A stretch of 64,000 nt of DNA from Umbelopsis ramanniana AG (taxonomy: Eukaryota > Mucoromycota > Umbelopsidomycetes > Umbelopsidales > Umbelopsidaceae), in contig NW_026252089.1 of assembly GCF_025399195.1 (NCBI RefSeq), positions 620,001-684,000 of the forward strand, given 5' to 3'. Position numbers and translations under genes: made by a program. The notes below the pieces were generated by a model. The model made no database searches. It saw only the letters and a program-made list of their open reading frames with translations, and was not told where the DNA came from. Positions 41,922 to 53,806 of the stretch are shown piece by piece. Position 1 is the first letter of the stretch. Every line of letters starts with the position of its first letter.

Positions 41922-44900
41922 TTACTGAGCTGATGTAAGGGATGTGACATATTGATCCCAATCGTTCCATATCATAGAAGACGGTGCTTCCCATATAGCG
42001 ATTTCGGAATTCAGTAAGGAAAGAGACGGGTCATTGCTGTCATCTCCATTTGCACCTTGTACACGTGGGTTTTGGAACAACTGCTGGATGATATCTTGAG
42101 GTTGTTCAGAATCAGGTTCAGGCGCATGCAATTCACTCATGTAGGCAAAGTTGGGTAGCTGTATCTGCACATTGTTCGCATCAGAATTGTATGTAGCGGT
42201 CGGATTGGATGGGCTTTGCGTTCTAGGGGTCGGTGAGTTGATAGAAAGAAGACCTTCCATAAGTGCATACGAATCACTTGTATCTAATTCTGTCCCACAG
42301 AGAAGTTGGCTTTCATTCGGTGTCATGGCAACGGTTGATTGATTATATCCTCTTGATGCCGGTGAAAGCTGTTGTTGTGGTTGGAGAATAGGCATTTGTA
42401 AACTTTGATTGAAGTCGTTGGTGGGATCAATTGGATGACTGTCAGCCGTTTCGCTGGCGTCCAACATATCCATCAATAAATTGGCATTCCAATCCTTTGC
42501 TCTCGGGCGCTTACTCTGACCATGCTGTGTTACTGATGCAGCGCGCTTTACTTTCTCCCTTCCGATGTTGAGATCAGATAGGCCAACAGTGGGAATGATG
42601 TTCATCTCATCAACTTCAGCGGCAAAGCTACGGGCTATTTCATCATCTTCTTGAGCGGTCAGTAAATGTGTTACAACTTCGTTTCGGTCCAAGGCCATGG
42701 CGACCAAGGAAAATAAGAAGTTGACCAATTTGTCAGGTGCGCTGCAGCGAAATTCAGTTCGTTTGAAAAGCCTGACACATCGCAGCAAGCTGTTGAAACC
42801 ACATTGCTTTAACTGAATGTTGTCTCCTTTGGAAAGGTGCAAAAAAATGAGGGATGCCTGCACAATTGTACTAAAGAGAATCATGTTTTTGGTTAAAAAT
42901 CAAAGTGGCCAATATCAATGAGCGGTGGAAGGACACAGTGAACTTACTACATGGTGATACTCCACGGAGATTGTGTAAAATCCTCGGGTTTAAGATTTTC
43001 AGCAATACTGAGAATATTATGGGCTGCGTTTGTGCAGATGGTTAATGACTGAAACGCCGTGTCTGATTTCTCAATTCTATCAGTGCTAGCTGGTCGATGC
43101 AATAAGAGCAGTACAAGATTATAGCACATTTGAATATATCCTACAAACGATGGGATGTCAACTTTGCTGATCAAATAAAATGAGGGAAATCGTTGGTGTA
43201 GTCTCACCTCTGGTTGAACAAGCTGGGACGGATGTGTTAAACTCCAATTCGGGTGATAGGTTTAACTTCCATCTAACAAGGGCACCGTCCAAAAAGCGGA
43301 CAAGTGACTCGTTACGACGACCTACAGCTCTCGCGCGCGGTGTATGCAGATTCTGTAAAACTTGACCCAAAATTTGAGTCAATCTAATCATATGGATGAA
43401 GCCTTTGAATTTAGGTTTCCGGTTTGCGTTGTGGTCGTCAGACTCAAGTGTAGCCTCGCTACTGGACTGTGCGCCGCACAATGACGGAGGTAATTCGAGC
43501 TCATATTCTGTAGGTAATTCAACATCAAAGTCATGGTCCAAAAGAGTTACAGGTCGACCGAGTTCTGCTGAAACCTATATTCGAGGTGGTAAAAGAAATA
43601 TTCATACAATTATGACAAAATGTTTAGAAACATGTACACAGCTAATAGCTAACAAAGTAGATCAAGTAAAACGTACCCAGCGATCCATTAGATAGGTAGC
43701 GTACCAAAGTCTCCTTCGAAGCTCAATTTCATATTTGGGTATATTCCAGCGAGTAGGGCTTAAGTGTAAGCCTAGATCTTGAGCCTAAAAAATTTCTGAT
43801 TTAGAGGCGTGCTTACAAATAATGGAGCTTAGGTTAAATAGTTGACAAATCTTACCATCCGGATAGCCTGAACAATGAAAAATAGAACACATGCGTTAGT
43901 GATCTGGCTGTTAAAAAGACCAAGTAATCCTCCAACCTACCACGCCAGCGATGAACCATCGAGCACTTGTTTCTTCAGGGTCGTGACTATGTTCAAAGTA
44001 CATTGTGATCAACAATAGAGTCTGTAAAGTGCTGATACGAGATCTCTTGAATGCAATGTCTACGAGGGTGTTGGCTTTATGCTCAAAGAACTTGACAATA
44101 TCCGGGGATTTGCGTCTAACTATGTCGAATCCATTTCCATCTTGCCGTGGCGTAGCATAAACAATATCTTCAGGCAAAAATCGAGCGCCAATACTGCAAA
44201 TAGCTGCCAAAAGATATTCGTCACGCGAACCTGAGCATTCTGGATTGTGGTAAACGTGTAAAAATTGTGCTTTGTTGATAAAGGGTGCATGAATGTAAAT
44301 ATTTTCGAAGAATCTACATGCATCACGAACAAGCGATATCAATAATAAACAATCAGCTGAATGGCTATGGCGGTACCTTGTTGAAAGCAACATGACTTAC
44401 AAATCAACCAATCGATCAGTCAGAGTTTTGTCATACAGCAAGTTTTCATCGTCATCCTGTACAGTCAATGAAGATGTCGTCGATTGAGTATATCCTTGCA
44501 AATCCTCTGGTGTGTATACTTCGGTTTTGACAATGATATTTTCAGCTTCGTCATCATTAACTTTCTGAACAAATGTTAGCTTTTCGCCGGGAAGTCGCAT
44601 TTTTTTGCCCTTTAGAAAATGTCGGTCAATCAGACCAATTCCAGAACTGGACCCCATGTAACACACGCTTCCATAGTCCTGGATTTGTAAGCCTTTCATT
44701 TGCGCTTCCACTTTAATACTGTGGTCAGGGCTATCGGGTTGTGGGGATTCGCTGATTGATTCCATACGATCAACAAATGCCTCGCCTGGATCACCAATCG
44801 ATGTACTGCTGGCTTCGTCTGTCGACGGTGGCGGTGTTATTTCATCGCTTGAATGAATCGAAGGTTCATCATTCGAAGGCTCATCTGGTGCTCCATTTGC

Positions 44901-45325
44901 TTTGGCCAAATTTTCAATCAAGGATTCCATTCTCTTTAGCCGAGTTTCGAGCATTTCTACATAACTAATTTTGATTTAATTGCGTTGGACACAAAGTGTT
45001 AATTTTTTTTTTTTTTTTGAAACATGGTGTGATAACGCAAAAAGCTCAATGTAATAAGATAAAATACATGCCCTGTACTGGGACCACGCTTCTTCTGCTC
45101 GACAAGGAATACGCATTCTGTTTTCCAATTTTTACAGTTGGTGCAAGGTCGATTGACTTCAGCGTCGCATTTGCTCTTCTTCTTGCGACACATGTCACAA
45201 CTTCTTTTTGCTCGAGTTCGCTTTCGCCGTGGTGAATCGTCATTTGGCGCAACACTAGGTACCGAACCCGATGGTGCTGGAAGGATATCCACAGGCGGTC
45301 GATTGAAGCCTTGATAAGGGTTCAT
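41922..45325 (-). CDS. Zn2Cys6 transcription factor TF2
   Basis: Paralog of TF1 and TF3. Eight exons: 45325-45072, 44964-44401, 44313-43941, 43867-43856, 43784-43677, 43574-43208, 43161-42948 and 42870-41922, giving 946 residues. Zinc cluster C43-X2-C46-X6-C53-X7-C61-X2-C64-X6-C71 with RKKKSK, preceded by a basic stretch (RRKRTRAKR). The junction giving STGYVEMLETRLKRM needs a GC-AG intron (GCATGT donor), because no GT donor keeps the frame. Exon 4 is a 12-nt microexon encoding AIRM just before AQDLGLH. The regulatory domain follows (RRRLWYATYLMDRW, LLLHRPAS). The C-terminal third is Gln/Asn/Ser-rich and probably activating. Targets are unknown. Confidence 0.9.
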
Positions 45326-46349
45326 GTCCAAGTGCGGAATTGAACGCCGAGTCGTTTGTCTGCAAGTTAAAAGAACTATCGAGCAAAATTCCGGCGCATG
45401 TTGCCGGAGACCTCGTCAGCAAAAAAAAAAGCAGTCTCTAACACTCAACTTTAACATTGTCTCAGTTTGCGTGCAAGCTGAGAACTTAACGCTAAGCTTG
45501 GATTTTATTGGGATTTGCAATATGTAGACTAGCTCCAAATCAAGAGAATAGTGTCTTATTGAATATTTGAGAAGTTCCTTTACAGAAAGTTTTGTGTGAG
45601 AACACAGTTCTGTAAGAGGGCATTCTACGGCGGCTTCCGCTATCACTTCTCGTCTTTTCTTTGGATGACACATAATAGTCACTTCTCAGCCGTACGATAT
45701 GAAGACAGTAGTTAGAATCATTGACATCACGTTTTTCGAATTCAATAGTTCACACTAAAGCAATAACCTCATTATAAGTAGATGCCTCAAGTATGATAAC
45801 ACCCCGGATTTTAACGTTTTTTTTAGAACGCAAAACAAAGGAAATTTCACCGCTTGATTAGATAGATACCAACTTTTCTGTATACGAAATATTTCAAATT
45901 TTACATGCATAAATTGAGCAGCGTCAATTGAACAATATCAAATGATATATGTTAAAGCATACTCGTTTTTGATTAACTGGTCGTTAACCACTGACTTGGT
46001 TTGTTTTCGTTGAATGAACCAGAGGGACAAGAATTGAAAGGAAACTTTAGCATGTTTTTATAAGAAGGATATCATTTCCCTAACTTTCCGCATTCGAAAA
46101 CTCAAAGGAAGATCATCTATGGTGATGCATGGGACATAGGTTCATTGTAATTAGATTAACAGTGTATGACTCTAGGCACTTGTTGGGCCAATGTTCGATT
46201 GGCAGATGGAAGGGGTAGGTATAACAGTTTCCCCGGCTCCGAATGAAAATTTTCTGGGGGGGGGCCGCCGGAAACACGGGCTTGTCGAGTGCTTGGTCAT
46301 TGAATCTCCTTGTTGATGCATTGCTTGCCTGGCAGCTTTTCAGTACAAA
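45326..46349. other. Divergent promoter region (TF2/TF3)
   Basis: 1,024 bases between divergent paralogs. Contains a run of nine Gs near 46256-46264 and A/T-rich leader sequence. No gene seen. Confidence 0.5.
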
Positions 46350-49300
46350 ATGAGCTTACCACCCTATAATCCAAACTCCCAAAGCTCTGCATACCCGAAC
46401 ATTCTTCCACCGGATAGAAATCACCCTCAATTTCAAGAACAACCTCAACCACATTCCTACCAATTTCCTTCTAATCAGAATCAACCCTACCCTCCAGCTC
46501 AGTATGGTGTGCCAATGACGAGACCGGCTGCTGTTGACGATAAATCCAACAAAAGAGTTAGAGTCAGCAGAGCTTGGTAAGATTACTCACAAAGCTATAT
46601 GTTCCGTTACAGCCAATGTCTGATTCCATTTCTATTATTTCCACCAGTGACTTTTGTCGAAGGAAGAAAGTCAAGTGCGATGCTCAAGGTCCTGGAAGCA
46701 TATGTACGAACTGCAAAACCTACAATAGCGAATGCCACTTCAACGATAGGTATGCAATCTATACGATATGTAATGTGTGCGCGAAACATGTCATTCTTAT
46801 CTTGTATTCATTTCCAGTGCCAAAAAACGTGGACCGCCAAAAGGTTATATCGAGACATTAGAAAACCGTTTGAAACGTATGGAACGAATATTAGGCAGTC
46901 TTGCAGATACTTCTGAAGGAAGTAAAGAGCATGCTGGTAGCGATCCGAATGACAGTGAACCCGATAAAAGCAGCCGCGAGTCTTCTCAAGATCGACAAGT
47001 AGAAGAACCTTCAGCGAAACCAGCGTCAATACAGCCGTCTCCAGAAGTAGACGTCGCACCACAGCCAGTACAAAAAGCAGAAGAACGACGAGGCAGTAAA
47101 GATTATATTCCTTATGCCGAATACGAGCGAGCAAAATACATTGGCGATGTCTCTGCCATCCATATGTTAACCAAGAAATACAACATGGATGATCGATTAT
47201 TCGGTAACGATATAGGTGCCAAATTTCATCGGTTTGGAGAAGACATTGTTCTCGTCAACGATAATATTGGTGGCGATAAAGGATTTGATCTATCGACCTT
47301 GATTAAGCATGGAAATGTCAAACCAGAAGAAAAGATTCATACTGTTGCAGACTGGATAAGAATTGTTGCTGGTCTAGACATGGCTATGAGCGATAGATTG
47401 ATGAAAGTGTAGGTATATTCAACATTCGAATTGGGTCTCTACAAACTTTTGCATTGACCGCTATTATCTACATTTCTTACACAGGTATTTCATTTACATC
47501 CACCCAATCCTACCTGTCGTCAACAAGATTATGTTTTTGAAGCAGTACCGTGGGCAAATTAAGCCATTTCCATCTGCACCACTTTTATTAGCGATGTATG
47601 GTGCCGCTGCTCGGTATTTAGAAGTAGCTAGGCGTCAGGATATCAACAAATTGATAGACATTGATGAAGATTGGCAACCTCCTGAAAATTGGTCCGAAAG
47701 CCTTTTCGACGAATTGCGCAAATTCTTGGTGGGCCATTACACGCCATCTATGTCTACCGTTCAAGCATTGCTCATCGCTCAAAATCATCGTGCCAGCCTT
47801 GACTCAAGATCTACCATTGTTTGGCTGATTTGTGGTCTTGTAAGCTTATACCGATTAGAAGCTATCAAATCTTTCTTTGCTTCCTTACTAATTTTTATTT
47901 TGTTATTTTATTTTGCTACTACCTTAATGAACAGGATATCCGCATGGTATGATTTCTAGTATTTGCAAACCTCAAATAACGTGCATACGCTAATTCTCTA
48001 AATTATGGTTTGATTAGGCACAAGATTTGGGTCTAAATCGTTCGTCAGATAAATGGTTATTGCCTCAAAACGAGATTGAAACAAGAAAGCGAGTCTGGTG
48101 GTCTATATATATTGCCGACAAGTGGAATTCTGCGGCGACAGGCAAGCCGGTTGCTATCTTTGATGAGGTAAACTTTCGGTTTATAGCATGATCTCACGTT
48201 TCAACATTTAACCAACCTAATGGTTAGGATTGTGACGTTGGATACCCCGATGAATATGCGGATTGGGATGAGATTATGGATACTTGGCAAGAAGGAGATC
48301 CTGATGGTCCTCGATTTCCCTCCATACCACCAACTTCGACAACTAGCAAGAACGTGAAGCAACCGTTGTATCAGCCATTTGTACAACTTGCCAAGCTGTC
48401 CGAAATCCTTGGTCGTATCCTTCGTGGACTTTACACGCCTAAAGCTAAGAAAGTCAGCATGAAGTACGGAAGTGATGCTATTGTCACTCTGTTGGATCAC
48501 GCCTTGACAGATTGGCGACAAAATTTGCCTTCATCACTGTCCCTCTTCAGACATGAACGTAAAGCAGATGTCAATGCTCGTCATTCAGTAAGCTTTATGC
48601 CTGGTAAGTGGAAATGTTCACTTTTCCAAATACACAGCTAAATCTAGATAAGTTAACGTATTTGGTTTAGGCATGATTGCATTATGTTATTATACAGTTC
48701 TGCAGCTACTACACAGGCCTTTCATTGAGCGCAATGGTCATGGTCAGAACAATGCGAAATCGTCACTTTCTTCTCTCAGTATCTGTACGTCGGCAGCTAT
48801 ACGATGTATCAGCATTGCGGAAAAAATGAATTTCCGTGAATCTATGCTCTTTTCTTGGAATTTTGTTGTCTATCCTGTCTTCTCATCTTCCATTATTCAC
48901 GTCTACAATGCCAACAGTGACGATGAAAAAGTACGAGAAACAGCCAAGATTAATCTTAAAAAGTCCACTAACGTGTTTAAACGACTACAAACCATTACCG
49001 CCAATGCAGAAGTTATCTATAACATTTTTGTGAAAGTTCTCAACATTCAAGAGATCGATATCAGCAACGTGCAAGAAGATCAGCAGAAGAGTTCATCCAA
49101 AAAACCAATTGCAGCAGCTAACACGGATGGCAACCGACAAAATAGAAAAGAATCTATGGAGAACATGAACTCTGGGCGAATGGCAAATCTTTCCGATGTT
49201 GGTAGAGGGCAAACACCTCGAAGAGATAAACGATCTGGAAGTATTGCTTCTGTTTCTTCGCCCGACCATGACAGACTCTCACCTGTAGCATCGGCCGAGA

Positions 49301-49976
49301 TAGCTGGCACCGGGCGACCCAAAGCAGTCATGACCATGCAGAGCAGCAATGCTAGTAATGGTGGCGAGAATTCAGGTATGACAACCAAAGTCTTTGATAT
49401 GCTTAGACATTTTTTTTTCCAATCACGCTGACCATGCCTTGCCTTCTATTTTCATTAGCTGCATCCTCTCCTTCATCCCCCTCTAGCAATGAGGCGTATT
49501 CGTTACGACAATTTGGATTGACCATGGATCAATTATTCGATCACATTCAACAAAACAATAGTGGACAAGGGCCATCCATGTTTGTTCCTGAGTCATCGTC
49601 GGGGCTTATACCGAATAATAACGGAAACTCTTACGTTGCCCAAGCTAATGAGCTTGTCAACCTCATCAACACCCCGTTTTCTGATTCGGATCTCATGTTC
49701 GGTCCATCCGTCTCGTTTTTTCCTTCACTTAACCCTACTACTACGGCGCCAACGCCGGCTCCTCAACCACAACAGCCTGCACTATCAAATCAGCCTGACC
49801 AGCAGCAGATGGCAGATCAAAGCATGTTTCGACATCGACCAGAAAATCCTTTCTGGTCTGTACCAACTAGTTTAGACTTTGATGCCTGGAATACATACTA
49901 TCAGCAACGACAAAGCGAATCAGGCTCTTTGCAGATGATGAATTCAAACAATAACGACTCTAATATGTGGCAATAA
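46350..49976 (+). CDS. Zn2Cys6 transcription factor TF3
   Basis: Paralog of TF1 and TF2. Nine exons: 46350-46576, 46648-46749, 46818-47408, 47485-47839, 47935-47946, 48018-48167, 48228-48603, 48671-49375 and 49459-49976, giving 1,011 residues. The zinc cluster is C76-X2-C79-X6-C86-X8-C95-X2-C98-X6-C105 with RRKKVK, then KKRGPPKGYIETLENRL. Exon 5 is a 12-nt microexon encoding DIRM before AQDLGLN, at the same place as AIRM in TF2. The regulatory domain includes RKRVWWSIYIADKW, GKPVAIF and LLHRPFI. The C-terminus is Gln/Asn/Pro-rich. Introns at the zinc cluster and before the LLHRPFI region match TF1 closely, supporting duplication. Confidence 0.92.
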
Positions 49977-50269
49977 GGCCATTCTAAAAATATTTCTATT
50001 GTGTAAATACGACCAGTATTGACTCCCGTCTCTATTAAACCTTTAGTAATTGGGTTCATTTTTGCTATTCTTCAAATTCAATTTTTAATGTGAGTATCCA
50101 AGTTAAAGAGCGAAAGCGAGAAGACAAAAAGTATGCAAACAGTATTTGGGTTGATTGTCTGTAAAGGCCACGATGGGCCATACTTTTTTACTTTTCTTTT
50201 TGCCAAAAAAAAAAGAAGTGGTGTGTATGTAATCTTGGGTAAGCCAAGTGATTGTAATATGGTTTAGGT
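49977..50269. other. Convergent intergenic region (TF3/TOP1)
   Basis: 293 bases of 3' flank with A/T tracts. No gene seen. Confidence 0.6.
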
Positions 50270-53200
50270 TTAGAATTTCTGATAGAATGTCAGTTAGTGA
50301 CAAGAGAGCAAACCATCAGCGGACAAAGCAACAATGTCCCAACTTACCCAATCGTCATCTACTTCCATAGCCCATTGGAACTTGTCGCGCAATGTCTTGC
50401 TGAAGACTTTCTCAACAGGCACATTATGCTTTTTGCACCATAGGGCAGATATTCTTGGGTCAATGTAGTTGAGTTTAGAAGTACTCAAAGCGGTTTCTTT
50501 GCCTTCTTCCTTGTCTAGGGCTTGATTCTTAGTAGCTTTGATGCGCTCATCTAATTTAGTGATTTGGGCTAATAACTTATCGATCGACGCATTTGGCTTC
50601 AATTCAATTTTGCCAGTTTGCTTCTCTTTCTTCATTTCCTTCTCCATCTCATCTACAGCCTTGAGTTTCTCTTTGAGTTCCTTTTCTGGTAATGCTGCCT
50701 GTCCTTCGCTGACAAGTTTTTCGTTGTTCTTTTCAAACTTAGTGGTTATCTTCTCTCGTTCCTTGACCAAAAGATCTTTTTGGTGTTCCTCGATCCATTC
50801 GTCCTCCAAGTCTGACTCAGCTTGCATCTCCTCCATCTTGCTTTTCTTCATCTTTGGGTCAAGCTGAATGATCTGTCTTCTAAGTCTCTTTCGCTGATAC
50901 TTCATTGCGCGAATCTAAACGAGCCATACGTATTTAGACATAACCATTTTTTAATCCCAGGAAGAAGTAAAGTATCCCAACCAACCTTGTCCTCAATCTT
51001 TGCAATCATTTGACCATGGTTCTTAGAGACGGACCGCTGATGGTTACAGAGAATGGCAACCTCACGATTGGCCCGATTGTACGACAACAGTTTATCGTGG
51101 ACCGAATCGCTCTCACGAGTCAATTTGTCTAGTTGCTCTTGGAAGGTATGAGAAGCGTTGTAGGTACGGAATACCTTAGCGGTAAGGCCCTTCATATAAC
51201 TGCCCAAATGCTTGTTCAAACTCATGGTCTGTGTGTCGAATCATGAGTATCATGTAACGTGAAAAAAAAAAAAAACATCAAAACAACAACATACCGTTAA
51301 GCGATCAAAGATCATATTGTCAGGACCCACTTGTTTCTTGAAGATTTTAATGTTCTTGAAAACTTGGGGATCCACAGTCACTGAGTTGTGATAGCGAATG
51401 GAGTCTTTACCCAAAAAGTCAAAGACCAAAGTATTGGGTGGTTCGAGCGTGACGTGCTCGTACCGAAGGGAACAACAGCCGACGGTATCAGCTTCATCAT
51501 CGCCTTTCTCATTACCAGCTCTGAGAGCAAGAACATCAATCAAATACATGGCAGTTGCCCGCTGTCGGGTTTCCATAAGCTTGTCGTTGAGCTGTTGACG
51601 ATAATCCTTACGAATCCTGTTGACATGTTTCTACATGGAAAGTATTCAGATTAATTTTGAGATTCAAAACTACCACAAACAACGATGTCACATACTTTCA
51701 ACTCTCTTGCTTTTTCAAACTTTTGCATATCACTTTGCCCTTTCCAAGATGAGGTGGCGGCCAAAAAGACATATTTGATGGTGCCATTGATGTTCTCCTT
51801 CCATGAAGCTAACCATGTTGCCTCATGAATATGCACAACACCACCCCATTTGTGTCCGGGTAGCGGCTTTGGAATAGGTGCGTTCTCGCCGAGATTGAGA
51901 GTAACTTGCTCCGGCATGACTCGATGCTGCGGCAATCACAAGTTAGTCTTGATCTTTCACTGATGGTAGACATAATGCATTCAAGCCTGTACCTTCAGAC
52001 GACCGGTCTTTGGGTGATCGCCACGACCTCTGAACAAACCGGGAGGTTCAATACGGAAGTTACCAACTTTTTCCTTGCGACCATCCACAATGGCGTAAAG
52101 GTATGGCTCTTCCACTTTGGTTTTTTCCTCCTTGATTTGCTGCATGCAAAGGAATGAGATAGGGGTTCAATTTGTAGCATCTATTGAAGGGTGAGGTGCA
52201 TATGAACATACCTGCTTTTCAGCCTTGGTTAACTGCTTTTTCCGTTCCTTTTCTAGCTCAAAATGCTCAAACATGGGCCGAAAATCGCATTTCTCAAAGT
52301 CGGTGATTTTAGGATTCTGACGCGATGTGACGGCGGTTAAATTACGACGGAACCCACGAGCCATGATAGAAAAAATAACCTATTAGCGAGGACAGCACAT
52401 ACCTTGTCATCCTTCTTCAAAATTTCCTGCCAATCCGCAAAGAAGTTTTTCTGAAAGACTGGATTTTTGCCGTGGTCTGTTTCAATCAAAGCAGCAAAGA
52501 AACTTGCCACTTCTTCAGCTTCAGGCGACAACGAAATTGGCTTTCCATCATATTTCATCTTGATGCCATGTGGCTCATATGCAGGTGGGAATAGCACGCC
52601 ATTGTGCTCTAATTCATTCCATTTCGTTGAGCCATCGTCGTCGTTTCCTTGTTCCCACCACTTGTACTGAGCCTCTGCCTCATCTTCCTCCACTTTTTCG
52701 GTTTGCTTCTTGACGACCTTTTTCTCGTCTTCGGCCTTGACCTTGGGAACTTTCTTAATGTCCTTTCTCACTTTTGCAAGCGGCTTTTCGTCATCAGAGG
52801 AATTTTCAACCTTGGGAGCAGGACGCTTTTTCGTCTGCAAAAAAAGAAATTTCTATGAGTATGCAAAACTCGCATAACAAAACCTTATTACGACCTACGA
52901 CTTACTGGTTTTTTCTCCAGTTTAACTTTCTTTGCCTAAGTTTTTTTTTTTCATTAGATGTGTTAAAGTACAGTTCTTAATTGTTGAAGCACGCAAAGAC
53001 GGCTTCCAATGACTTACCAAAGGAACATTATCGTCGTCACTGCTATCTTCGCTCTTAATATGCTTTCCATTCGTCTTGGAATTTGCGCGTTTCGCCAAAG
53101 GCATTTCTTCGTCGGAACTTTCGTCTTCGCCAATCACGGATTTCGATCGAACTTGCGTCGGATCTGGGGTTTGTTCAGCAGATCTAGGACTGTAAGACCT

Positions 53201-53355
53201 TCCATTGTGTTCTAAGGTACGCAGAAGGGTTAAGTTTTTTTTTTGTTTGGGTCGTATGCTGACAGGATTAGCAATAAGAAAGCCTATATACCGTTTTTGA
53301 CTTGGTTTTTGCGCTTCATAAGCGGTATGTCGTCTTCAGAACTTGAGGATGCCAT
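50270..53355 (-). CDS. TOP1: DNA topoisomerase I (type IB)
   Basis: Relaxes supercoils through a 3'-phosphotyrosine intermediate in the nucleus. Eleven exons: 53355-53292, 53211-53018, 52935-52906, 52834-52403, 52316-52212, 52139-51993, 51926-51696, 51630-51295, 51228-50986, 50914-50348 and 50278-50270, giving 785 residues. The disordered N-terminus carries four SS-acidic-PL-A/M-K motifs ([38 protein letters not shown]) suited to nuclear import and casein kinase sites. The core shows [20 protein letters not shown], and [21 protein letters not shown] with catalytic Arg. A charged linker leads to KLNYIDPR with active-site Tyr at about 744. The last exon is only 9 nt, giving the ending WKF typical of the family. 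Reading through its intron would instead add [15 protein letters not shown]. Confidence 0.96.
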
Positions 53356-53806
53356 CGTCTGTTTAATGTGTGGAAAACAAGGAAAAGAAGTGAGAAAGTG
53401 TCTTGCACAGACGCCCAACCGAAATTTGACTAAGTCATAGATCATGTGACCTCTCATGGGCCACTCAGGCGTTTGCACACTGCATGAAGTTTTTGCTATA
53501 GGTTCGTTGAAACTAGGTCTCGTTTTATCCACTGCAGAGCGGAATATATTTACTGTTGCAAAGTGCAAGAAAGTACCAATTATTCTACACACTTCATAAT
53601 TCTTTTAAAGAGAAAAAAAAATAAAAGAAAACCCATCAAAACTAAACGAAATATTTTGAGAATGATAATCTGTGAAGGTCGACAAAGTAAACAAAAAATA
53701 GACAGTTACATAGAAACTATAAGAAAAAAAATTTCAAGCAATAAGAATTTGCAAATTTCAAAAAAGAAAACCAAAATAAGGGAAGCTTCGTATATGTATA
53801 TGTGTT
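53356..53806. other. Intergenic region (TOP1 / TF4)
   Basis: TOP1 promoter and TF4 3' flank. A-rich from 53600 to 53780. No gene seen. Confidence 0.55.
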
